This document shows, in pieces, positions 18,416-26,412 of a DNA stretch of 64,000 nt (within the stretch, counting starts at the first letter, position 1; each line of letters opens with the position of its first letter). The stretch is taken from NCBI GenBank assembly GCA_910587295.1, contig CAJULP010000065.1, positions 1-64,000 of the forward strand, read 5' to 3'. Source of the stretch: an uncultured Lachnospiraceae bacterium (lineage in GTDB: Bacteria; Bacillota; Clostridia; Lachnospirales; Lachnospiraceae). The notes beneath the pieces were generated by a model. That model made no database searches. It was not told the origin of the DNA and worked only from the letters and a program-made list of their open reading frames with translations. A program made the translations under genes and the position numbers.

Positions 18416-20212
18416 CTACATGCTGGTAAGCAAAGCCTCTGCGGCCTGTCCTATTTTGATCCCATCCATCACAAGGTCGATCCCAATCCGCAGCCGCCGG
18501 GCCTTTTTGACCGTAACCTGTAACGGAATCTGGATTTCCTTTGTTTCACCGGCGTCCATTGACAATTCAAATTCCTTGCCCCCAGCCACGCTTACGCCTT
18601 CCGGCAAAACAAGAAAAACCGAAGCCTGTATGGCTTTGGCATAAGGGTTTGTTACGGAAATGACAAGTTTCTTTTCCTCCCCCTTTCTTGCAAAAACCTG
18701 ATAGGGGCGGCAGGATACCAGCCGCTGGTCCAGATCAAACCCTGCTGCAGGTTCCGGAAGAAGCTTCTCATGTAAACGGGCAAGCTCCCGTCCCCGCTCT
18801 TCCAGCCGATCCGGATAATCCTTTCCCCGTTCTTTAAACTGCCAGTGCCCGGTAAGGATCAAATCCGGCGAAAGCTTCCGGTAAAGCGCCGCGCTTTCAA
18901 CAAAATCATGGTAGGAAAATCTGTTCTTATAGACATAATTACAAAACAGACCATCCTCATCCGCATACTGATCCCCGGTACAAAGCACCTGTTTTCCGTC
19001 CACGGTAAAACTGATCGCAGTCTCATACTGGGTATGCCCGGACATGGGATATAAAGTAAGCTCATACTCCTCCCACATAAACGGTTGGTTCAAAGGAAGG
19101 ACCTGATCTACCTTGATGGGGTCATACCACAGACATGGCAGATCGTAATCCGCCGGGTGGCTGATAATGTCCGCAAAGCTTTCCGCACACATGACCTTAG
19201 TTCCATACCTTCTTTGCAGCAGGGAAAAACCGGCCACATGGTCATCGTGGTAATGGGTAGGGATGCAGGCGTCAATTGTCGTCACCCCATAATGGTCAAA
19301 CAGCCACGGGATCGTATAAAGCCAGGGCCTTCTGGAACTTCTGTCGGTTCCCGCCGCCACTCCCGCCATAAAATCATATCCCAGATCCAAAATAAGCGCC
19401 TTGCCGCTTTTAGATAAGAGCACGTAAGAATCACTCATACTGGTCCTGTTAAACAGTAAATGCTCCGTGATCTGCTCATAGGGTCTTTCCCGAAGCTGAA
19501 AGCACCTTGGGTTCTGCCTTCGAAGCTTCATAAGCGCTCCAAGATTATCTACCGTCTCCGGTATTGTTTCATCCGGCCTCATGACCTTCCCATGGGAAGG
19601 TAACAGATAGTCAAAATGCTGATCCTTTAAAAACAAAAGGGACAATACGGTATAAGGAAGCCCTTCCCCGCCATTATAGGTCCACTGTGTTGCCGCAAGG
19701 GAGACTACCTTCCCTTTATCAAAGATCAGATCCCCCGTAAAAGCCAGTTTTTGGCCGTCCACCGTCATTTCCAGTGTGACGGAACCGGTGGTATGGCCCG
19801 GCGTGGGCCACACCCTGACCTTTATCCCGGCAAAGGTATACTCGGCATAATCCAAAAGGCTGCCGGAAACCGGAATGTCAGCCAGCGGGCTGTAACGATC
19901 CTGCCTGCAGTTATAATTATTTAAAATCTCCCTGCCCTGCCACATCACGTCCGCTTCCTCAATGAGCTCCCGCTCCGCATGGGGCACATAGACAGGAAAC
20001 CTCTCTTCTGTTCCGGAAAGCCCCTGAAGCTGGTCTCTGTGGTGATGGGTCAATAAGACCGCTTCCACTTTTTTGATCCCAAGCCCGGCCAGTTCTTTGC
20101 ATACTTCCCCGCTCCCAAAATCAACCAGGACCGCCTGGTCATGATTCCTTATGATATACACGAAGCAGGTATCTTCAAATAAAAACACATTTTCCGTAAT
20201 TTGTTTCAGCAT
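18416..20212 (-). CDS. Tandem metallo-beta-lactamase-fold hydrolase
   Basis: 598 residues containing two metallo-beta-lactamase folds in one chain. The first (about 1-235) has THHHRDQ at 55-61, where Gln replaces the last His of HxHxDH, and keeps H140 (PTPGHTTGS), D161 (FTGDLIF) and H207 (PSHGK). The second (about 250-465) has a complete THYHDDH at 319-325, SGHTQYE, CTGDQY and LTGHWQ. A C-terminal Ig/NEW3-like beta domain (about 510-598) follows. No signal peptide. Start is fixed by GAGGTGG before ATG 20212. Substrate unknown; the fold covers glyoxalases, lactonases, phosphodiesterases and sugar-phosphate lactonases. It lies between the GH20-like and GH38 genes. Confidence 0.8.
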   Translation of the reverse strand: MLKQITENVFLFEDTCFVYIIRNHDQAVLVDFGSGEVCKELAGLGIKKVEAVLLTHHHRDQLQGLSGTEERFPVYVPHAERELIEEADVMWQGREILNNYNCRQDRYSPLADIPVSGSLLDYAEYTFAGIKVRVWPTPGHTTGSVTLEMTVDGQKLAFTGDLIFDKGKVVSLAATQWTYNGGEGLPYTVLSLLFLKDQHFDYLLPSHGKVMRPDETIPETVDNLGALMKLRRQNPRCFQLRERPYEQITEHLLFNRTSMSDSYVLLSKSGKALILDLGYDFMAGVAAGTDRSSRRPWLYTIPWLFDHYGVTTIDACIPTHYHDDHVAGFSLLQRRYGTKVMCAESFADIISHPADYDLPCLWYDPIKVDQVLPLNQPFMWEEYELTLYPMSGHTQYETAISFTVDGKQVLCTGDQYADEDGLFCNYVYKNRFSYHDFVESAALYRKLSPDLILTGHWQFKERGKDYPDRLEERGRELARLHEKLLPEPAAGFDLDQRLVSCRPYQVFARKGEEKKLVISVTNPYAKAIQASVFLVLPEGVSVAGGKEFELSMDAGETKEIQIPLQVTVKKARRLRIGIDLVMDGIKIGQAAEALLTSM

Positions 20213-20239
20213 TCCGCCACCTCAAAATCAATCTCACAT

Positions 20240-22078
20240 TTATATTGTGCCTGCCGTCACCATACTTTTCCAGGAATTGTCATAAAGCGGTAATGTGGCA
20301 TAGGGCGGATTTTCCCGCCCATCCAGCACCATCCTGTCCGCTTCCAGCTCATCCAGGCAAAGGATCTTTCCGGAAAGATAATCTTCCACCCGCCGGGCCG
20401 TGCTTAAAAGTCTTTGCTTCACACCGCCGATCCTAATATCCAGCACCTCAAAGCCAAAGGGGCGGTTTTCCGCCATCCACTGCTTAGAAAGACATACCCG
20501 GAAGGCTTCCACCCTCTTTTCCGTCTCCCTGGCCCGCTCCACCAGATCTTCCAACGCCTTTCTGTCCTTCCCCTGATAAGCCCGATACAGCTTGATGCCC
20601 AAATCGCATTTATATTCCAGCGCATAGGAAAGCGTGGACAATGTTTCAAACAGATATGCAAACGCACCGCCTTTTTTGGCGATTGCTTCCAGCTTTCGCG
20701 CGCAGTCCTTAAAATGTTCCGGATAGGTATCCGGGTCGATATGCATATCATACATCCCAAGCATAGGATCCTGATAAAGCAGATACCTTGCAGGACCCAC
20801 GCTGACCCTTCCCGGGCTAGGGTTATCCGGCGTAAGGTTGGGCATATCCAGCTCCATGAAATCCGCAAGGTCTGCCCCGGTACAGACCTTCAACCTTGTG
20901 GATACCCATTCATCGTCCGTCTTTCCCGCATAGCAGCCTTCCGCAAACAGCGCAAGGACGGGGAGCACACAGCTTTGGGAGGCCTCCGCACCGTCATCCC
21001 CCCAGCCGGTCACCATGATATGGCTGATCTTATGTTTTTGACAGGCCAAAAGCGCAAGTCTGGAAACCTGCATACTGTGGTGCAAAAGGGGCGCAAACCC
21101 ATTCCATTTCCACGCACCGCCCGCAAACCCCACATGGTCTGTCATCTTGTTATGGTTTTTCAGCATCCGGTCATAAACTTCCTCATTTCTGGAATAATAA
21201 TCCCAGTATATTAGTTCCACATCCTTTGGGATCATATTGCAGACCTTATCCGTGATCTGGAAATCTTCACTGTAATACCCAGCCCCGGAAAGCAGTTTAA
21301 AGAACATGTCGCTCCACATCATACAGGTAAACCCGTACTTTTTGCAGATGGCAAGCACCTTCTTTAAATGCCCCTGCATGATCGTTAACCGCTCCTGATA
21401 ACCATACTGGTCTAAGAACCTGCCGCGGCCGATCATTTCCGCCTCGTCCATTCCGATATTGATGAAGCGGGAATGGACATTTTCCGCCCAGGTGCGGACC
21501 ATATCCTCGATCAGCTCATAAGTCTTGTTTTCCCCGCAGTTTAAAATATCCGCCGTATCATGGACCTCCTCAAACGCCTTCCACCGGAAAATAGCGTTTA
21601 AGTGAGCCAGCGTCTGGATACAGGGGATCAGTTCGATCCCAAGCTCCCCCGCATAGGCATCCAGCTCCCGGATCTCATCCTCGCCAAAACGCCCCCGCAG
21701 GAAACCAAAAAAAGGCCGTCCTTCCATCTCATAAGTATCTTCCGTATAAAGCATCAGCCTATCATATCCCATAAACGCCATCCAGATTAATAGCTTTTTC
21801 AGGTAGGCCACACTGCACACCGCGTTCCGGGAACAATCCACCATATAGGTCAAATGGGAAAATGCCGCCTTCTCATCGCAATGCCCCGCAATCCTTCCCT
21901 CTTCCTGCCATTTGGCAAGAATGGAAAGGCCCCGGTAATATTCCGACACCTTGCTGTACCCGATCATGGCAACATCCCCTGATAAGGTCACCGTTAAGCC
22001 CTCAGGCTGGGTGCAGGCCGTTACTCTCTCTTCAATCTTTTCATAAACAGGCGGCAGTTTCACTAATTTTCTTTTCAT
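20240..22078 (-). CDS. GH20-like beta-N-acetylhexosaminidase
   Basis: About 612 residues, intracellular. The pattern is that of a GH20 barrel: a non-catalytic N-terminal domain, strand motif LTYMVDCSRNAV, then the active-site acid pair D211-E212 in FINIGMDEAE, followed by MMWSDMFFKL and later GWGDDGAEAS. GH20 enzymes use substrate-assisted catalysis to release terminal beta-GlcNAc or GalNAc. Only the start at 22078 is possible after the upstream stop; GGGAGGG is 10 bp before it, and the phosphorylase stop lies 19 bp upstream. With nagA downstream, release and use of GlcNAc is consistent. It is a divergent member, so the family call is good but not certain. Confidence 0.72.
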   Translation of the reverse strand: MKRKLVKLPPVYEKIEERVTACTQPEGLTVTLSGDVAMIGYSKVSEYYRGLSILAKWQEEGRIAGHCDEKAAFSHLTYMVDCSRNAVCSVAYLKKLLIWMAFMGYDRLMLYTEDTYEMEGRPFFGFLRGRFGEDEIRELDAYAGELGIELIPCIQTLAHLNAIFRWKAFEEVHDTADILNCGENKTYELIEDMVRTWAENVHSRFINIGMDEAEMIGRGRFLDQYGYQERLTIMQGHLKKVLAICKKYGFTCMMWSDMFFKLLSGAGYYSEDFQITDKVCNMIPKDVELIYWDYYSRNEEVYDRMLKNHNKMTDHVGFAGGAWKWNGFAPLLHHSMQVSRLALLACQKHKISHIMVTGWGDDGAEASQSCVLPVLALFAEGCYAGKTDDEWVSTRLKVCTGADLADFMELDMPNLTPDNPSPGRVSVGPARYLLYQDPMLGMYDMHIDPDTYPEHFKDCARKLEAIAKKGGAFAYLFETLSTLSYALEYKCDLGIKLYRAYQGKDRKALEDLVERARETEKRVEAFRVCLSKQWMAENRPFGFEVLDIRIGGVKQRLLSTARRVEDYLSGKILCLDELEADRMVLDGRENPPYATLPLYDNSWKSMVTAGTI

Positions 22079-22097
22079 GCTTTCACAGCCCTCCCTA

Positions 22098-23537
22098 TTA
22101 TTCCCAATCATAATCGTTACCGTTATCCAAACCGCTGCACCGGATCTTAAATTCCTTTGTGGCAAGATCCGCCCAAAGGACCGCCTTTACCCCGTTTGAT
22201 TCTCTTGTGATCTCAAGCAGATGGTCCGGCAGGTCCGAAACGGCCACTTCCCCGTCAAAGGCCGGAAATTCATTGCGCAGCCGCATCAGTTTACAAAGTT
22301 TCTGCACCACGGGTTTTTTGACCGCTTCTTCAATCTCCCCTGCATCGTAGTTATGCCGGCTGATATTCCGTGGGAAATCCGTCCGCCGCATCAGTTCATA
22401 ATCGTTTTCCCCGGCCAAAAGCCCCATGTAATAAACCTGAGGAATGCCGGGTGCAAAAAACTGGATTGCACGGGAAAGAAGGTATGCCTGATCGTCCTCT
22501 CCCAATGCGGAATAATAGGTGCAGTTGATCTGATAGACCACCGGCTTATCCTTGGCTTTCGCCGAGAAATCCATCTTAAAGTTCGCACCGTATTTTTCCG
22601 TCTGGCAGATCACGTTCTGCAGTTCCTCTTCCGTCAAAAGATCCTCCACGTCCACCGTACCGATGCCGTCATGGGTGTCCAACGTGGTATACATATCTTT
22701 CGGGCAGATGGAAAACCAATGTTTTAAGCGTTTGCAGTTTCCGCTGTATAAGGTATGCAATACCAGGACCGGCAGGGCAAAATCATAAATAGGATATCCG
22801 TGCTCCGCTATCTTTAACTGGATCTTATAATGGTCATGGATCTCAGGAAGCATGGGGATATCCCTTTCTCCCAATACGCCTGCCACTCTTTCCATGCAAT
22901 CCCACATCTCCGGCTCCACAAAAAAGCAGGAAGTGCCCAGCTTCTTAGTGGCAAAGGCAAAAGCGTCAAGCCGGACCATGGAAGCGCCATGATCCATCAA
23001 AAATCTTAAGGATCTCTCGATAAATTCCCAGGTCAGCCCGCTTTCCAAATTTAAGTCCATCTGTTCCTCACTGAAAGTGCACCAGATGTCCTCAAAGGTA
23101 CCGTCCGCAAAAGCAATCCGCTCGCAGGGGGCATGGTTCTTGCGCTTGTTAAGCTGGTCTACCTGCTCCTTCGTAGGCGCGCCGCCCGGCCAAAAGTCTT
23201 TAAACCGGATGAACATATCCTTGTACGGGGATGCGTCATGGTTTTGTACAAAGTCCTTAAACTCCCTGGACTGGCGGGAAAGATGGTTGACCATGAAGTC
23301 AAACATCAGCTCTCTTTTTTCGGCGATTGCCGCCACATCCTCCCAGGTTCCAAATGCCGGATCCACCTCCTCATAAGTTAAGGGTGCAAATCCCCGGTCA
23401 CCGGAACTGGGGAAAAAGGGCAGGATATGCACGGAACCGATTTCCCTGTCAAAGTGAGTATCCAACATTTCCTTTAACTCTTTTAAATTCTTACCAAAGC
23501 TGTCCGCATAGGTAATCAACATGATCTTATTTTTCAT
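22098..23537 (-). CDS. GH13_18 sucrose phosphorylase-type enzyme
   Basis: 479 residues. Glucoside phosphorylase that in characterised members cleaves sucrose (or glucosylglycerate, glucosylglycerol, sucrose-6-phosphate) with phosphate to alpha-glucose-1-phosphate. Catalytic residues are visible at D191 (VRLDAFAFATKK), E232 (MLPEIHDHYK) and D290 (TTLDTHDGIG), essentially the numbering of bifidobacterial sucrose phosphorylase. Length fits (about 480-500). GGGAGAG lies 5 bp before ATG 23537. Presence in an alpha-mannosidase operon is odd and makes a substrate other than sucrose plausible. The specificity loops cannot be resolved by eye. Transcribed after the class II aldolase gene with the largest gap of the operon (150 bp). 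Confidence 0.87.
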   Translation of the reverse strand: MKNKIMLITYADSFGKNLKELKEMLDTHFDREIGSVHILPFFPSSGDRGFAPLTYEEVDPAFGTWEDVAAIAEKRELMFDFMVNHLSRQSREFKDFVQNHDASPYKDMFIRFKDFWPGGAPTKEQVDQLNKRKNHAPCERIAFADGTFEDIWCTFSEEQMDLNLESGLTWEFIERSLRFLMDHGASMVRLDAFAFATKKLGTSCFFVEPEMWDCMERVAGVLGERDIPMLPEIHDHYKIQLKIAEHGYPIYDFALPVLVLHTLYSGNCKRLKHWFSICPKDMYTTLDTHDGIGTVDVEDLLTEEELQNVICQTEKYGANFKMDFSAKAKDKPVVYQINCTYYSALGEDDQAYLLSRAIQFFAPGIPQVYYMGLLAGENDYELMRRTDFPRNISRHNYDAGEIEEAVKKPVVQKLCKLMRLRNEFPAFDGEVAVSDLPDHLLEITRESNGVKAVLWADLATKEFKIRCSGLDNGNDYDWE

Positions 23538-23575
23538 TGCGTCTCTCCCACATTTAAAAGCCTGTTGCCAATCTG

Positions 23576-23683
23576 TCAGCAGCGGCAGTTCCTTTTTGCC
23601 AGAAAATCCTTCTTTTCCTCCTGTTCCAGATGGTCTTTTAAAATCTGGTATTTCACGTTCAGATAAGCCGGATCGTCATACAA
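23576..23683 (-). other. Possible 35-residue open frame in the operon's largest gap
   Basis: Between the aldolase stop (23688) and the phosphorylase start lies a TTG-initiated frame encoding about 35 charged residues (YDDPAYLNVKYQILKDHLEQ, then a lysine-rich end with CRC). The ribosome site is poor. It may be a small peptide, a remnant, or simply spacer. I recognise no family. Confidence 0.2.
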
Positions 23684-23687
23684 GTTA

Positions 23688-24305
23688 TTATTTTCCCATC
23701 TTATCCAGATTTTCCTTTGAAATAACCACAGGTTCCCCCACTGCTTTCGACATAATAATGGTCTTTGCGATGGACTCCAAAACTTCCATCTTATTAAAAG
23801 CATCCATCAGATCCTTCCCCAACGTAAGGGCGCCGTGGTTTTGTAACAAAATGGCGTTAGTATCCGCCACATAAGGGGCAATGGCATCCGCCATCTCCAA
23901 AGTACCCGGCGTGGCGTAGCCTGCCAGTGCAACTCTTTTTAACATCATCTTTGTCTCAATCAAGTAATTCTCCGGAATGTTCTTTCCCGCCAGTGCAAAC
24001 GCCGTGGCATAAACCGGATGGGTATGCACTACCGCGTTAACGTCCACCCTTTGCAGGTAGACCAGCCGGTGCATGGGATATTCCTTGCTGGCCCTCCCGC
24101 TCCCTTCCACCACATTGCCATCAAGATCCACCACCAGCATTTCCTCCGGCCCCACAAAGCCTTTATTCTTTCCGGAAGGGGTCAGTAAGATATGCCCCTT
24201 TGTTACCCGGAAGCTTACATTCCCATCGGTTGCCGCCACAAGGCCGCGCCCATAGAGCAAATGGCAGATATCCGCCAGCTCCTTCCTTTCCTTTTCATAC
24301 ATCAT
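23688..24305 (-). CDS. Class II aldolase/adducin-family protein
   Basis: 205 residues. Zinc-dependent aldolase family of L-fuculose-1-phosphate, rhamnulose-1-phosphate and sugar-acid-4-phosphate aldolases or decarboxylases. Visible: N-terminal ATDGNVSFR, substrate loop TPSGKNKGF, metal histidines in VVHTHPVYATAFA and LQNHGALTLG, and the acid KEYPMHRLVY. It would split a ketose-1-phosphate or sugar-acid phosphate into a C3 unit plus an aldehyde. A DUF1537 kinase is also in this operon; in four-carbon acid sugar pathways these two families act together. The start is one of two adjacent ATGs (24305 or 24302). Confidence 0.85.
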   Translation of the reverse strand: MMYEKERKELADICHLLYGRGLVAATDGNVSFRVTKGHILLTPSGKNKGFVGPEEMLVVDLDGNVVEGSGRASKEYPMHRLVYLQRVDVNAVVHTHPVYATAFALAGKNIPENYLIETKMMLKRVALAGYATPGTLEMADAIAPYVADTNAILLQNHGALTLGKDLMDAFNKMEVLESIAKTIIMSKAVGEPVVISKENLDKMGK

Positions 24306-24324
24306 CTTTTATCCCATGCCTTTC

Positions 24325-26400
24325 TTACAAAAACCTTACCTCGACCAGCATCTTCCCGGCCTGTCTGTGATCCTTGATCTGATAAAACCCGTCATGCTCT
24401 TCCAATAGGGACATCCGGTCTGTTCCGTTTATTCTGATGCCGGAAACCTTCTGCTTTGTATAAAACCCAAAAGGACCGCATTCTTTTGCGATGGCAAGAA
24501 ACCCTTCCGGCAGCATTTTTACTTCCTCAATCCCTAAAAAGCTGATATACTTTTCCATCAGCCCGATCACCCCATATTCCCCGGTAACGGGTACAAACAG
24601 AAACAGTGCAAACCCGTCCTTCTGAAGAGACAGTGGGAAAGTGCCGCCCTCTGTTGAAGTCCTTCCCAACACCTTTTTTTCCATCACGTCCACGCAAAGG
24701 TAATCCCCTTTGGGCAGATCAAAGATATCCGAAGCGCAGATCCTCGTCTCCTGTTCTTTTCCGGTCAGGTTGTAAGCGGCAACGGCGCCGCCTTTGCGCC
24801 CCACAATGCCACAGTCCGCAAGGTTGGAAAGCTTAACGATCCCTTCCTTTAGTGGATCTGTAAACAGGCAATCCGGAGACGGCATGGCCGAGCGCTCCAT
24901 GCGAAGCAAACCCCCGTCATGAAAGCAAAGAGGCATCACGGCCTCCTTCACGGTATCCCCGATCCTGTCTGAGATATAAACCGGCCCACCGCTTATGGCC
25001 CGCAGTACGGCGTGTTTCGGGGCATCCTGATGGAAAGTCCAGAACATATCCCAGTCGCAGGCATAAAAAGCATTATGATACGGCGCATTGTAAACATTCT
25101 GCAGCAGATGTTCCCCAAAGCCATCTAAATTGCCGGGAACAAAATCATCGCTGTTTCGGCTTAAGGAAGAGCCCTGCCTTCCCAAAATATTTTCCATGGC
25201 CATTCCCATACAGTTGATCAGCCTGCCCCCCATATAGGCTGCGGCCGCCCCCTCTAAGGCCTTATGGGTCTCCCTTGCCGCAAGGCATACCGGGATATCA
25301 TTGGCATAGTGGTTCTTCACTGCGCTTTGTCCGTCCACTTTCACAAAGTCAATGCCTTCTCCCCGGAGATACTCATACCAGTCGCGGTAAAACCCGTATC
25401 CGGCTTCTGCCTGCGGCGCCGGAAGGATCTTTCCGGTCCTTGTAGTGTGCAGGTGCCCCACTTCTTCCAAACAGGCTTTGCTTCCCGGTTCGATACCGCC
25501 CCAGTACCCTCCAAGGGAATGCCATACCCCGATCCAGCGTATAGCGGAATCCTTCTTTAACTCCCGGGTCAGTTTCCCAAAACCCTCCGGAAACTTCTCT
25601 TTTTCCGGTGCAAGATCGTAAAGCCGGTTATCTTTTACCGACAGCCAGCCATCGTCCAATAAAAGCCAGCGCACCGGCACATCCTTTTCTTTTAATTCTT
25701 CCGCTTTTAACCGGACCTTTTCTTCATTGATATCCGTATAAAAAGCATCCCAGCTGCACCAGCCAAGGTACGAAAACATTTCGGGCAGTTCTTTTTCATC
25801 CCGCAGCAAAACACCGGCCTTTTGTGCTGCCATCCTGCAGGCAAGCGATATCGCCTCATAGGGGGTACTGGCCTCCGAAAGGATAAAGACCGGTTCTTCC
25901 AGCCACATCTGGCCGGCACAATAGGACAGAATACTGACTACCAGCCGGTCATCCCCGGCGGAACCTGCCATGCCGGCATTTGCCTTGTATTCCTTCCCTG
26001 CCATGAGAAACAGACAGCCAAAATGATCGCCGTAATCCAGATACACCACCTGCGTGCGCTCCGGCAGCTCTCCCCATTCCTTCACAAAAGCAGGTCTGGT
26101 CCACCAATCCCTGTGCAGATACAGGGCGGTCATCCGAAGCGGTTTTTCCTTTAACCCCAGAGAAACGCGAAGGGCTTCCTTACCGCCAAACCCGTCGTTT
26201 TCCCGGAAAGGCTCCCCCTGTAATCTTGCCTGTACGGTTCCAAAAAGGCATCCGTCTTTTTCCGTTACAGATACCAACGCATCCGCTTTTTCACTGCCAA
26301 AGCGCCAGTTCAGCCCCTTCCGCTCTTTTTCGGGAAGCGCTTCCTTTGTCATGCTTTGTCTGCAGATTGTTACGCCTACTGATACAATATCCTGTTTCAT
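24325..26400 (-). CDS. GH36 Sip1-type alpha-galactosidase
   Basis: 691 residues, intracellular. Member of the Sip1/raffinose-synthase branch of GH36. N-terminal beta domain, then a TIM barrel with GWCSWDAFYTDINEE (210-230), LLLDDGWLSVKDNRL, nucleophile D356 in DFVKVDGQSAVKNHY and acid/base candidate D418/D419 in SLSRNSDDFVPG. The C-terminal beta domain holds AAYNLTGKEQETR. Expected to remove alpha-galactosyl or a related alpha-linked sugar; some members act on plant galactosides. Start follows TAGGAGA by 8 bp. In the operon between GH2 and the class II aldolase. Substrate in the mannoside setting is uncertain. Confidence 0.85.
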   Translation of the reverse strand: MKQDIVSVGVTICRQSMTKEALPEKERKGLNWRFGSEKADALVSVTEKDGCLFGTVQARLQGEPFRENDGFGGKEALRVSLGLKEKPLRMTALYLHRDWWTRPAFVKEWGELPERTQVVYLDYGDHFGCLFLMAGKEYKANAGMAGSAGDDRLVVSILSYCAGQMWLEEPVFILSEASTPYEAISLACRMAAQKAGVLLRDEKELPEMFSYLGWCSWDAFYTDINEEKVRLKAEELKEKDVPVRWLLLDDGWLSVKDNRLYDLAPEKEKFPEGFGKLTRELKKDSAIRWIGVWHSLGGYWGGIEPGSKACLEEVGHLHTTRTGKILPAPQAEAGYGFYRDWYEYLRGEGIDFVKVDGQSAVKNHYANDIPVCLAARETHKALEGAAAAYMGGRLINCMGMAMENILGRQGSSLSRNSDDFVPGNLDGFGEHLLQNVYNAPYHNAFYACDWDMFWTFHQDAPKHAVLRAISGGPVYISDRIGDTVKEAVMPLCFHDGGLLRMERSAMPSPDCLFTDPLKEGIVKLSNLADCGIVGRKGGAVAAYNLTGKEQETRICASDIFDLPKGDYLCVDVMEKKVLGRTSTEGGTFPLSLQKDGFALFLFVPVTGEYGVIGLMEKYISFLGIEEVKMLPEGFLAIAKECGPFGFYTKQKVSGIRINGTDRMSLLEEHDGFYQIKDHRQAGKMLVEVRFL

Positions 26401-26412
26401 CCGCTTATTCTC

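Noticed and set aside
20414..21214. Long plus-strand frame of 266 codons
   Set aside because: It lies wholly opposite the GH20-like gene and encodes no known motif; its His, Arg and Pro richness is typical of antisense frames of such genes.
22221..22727. Plus-strand frame of 168 codons
   Set aside because: It is antisense to the phosphorylase gene whose catalytic residues are all intact; no start signal is present.
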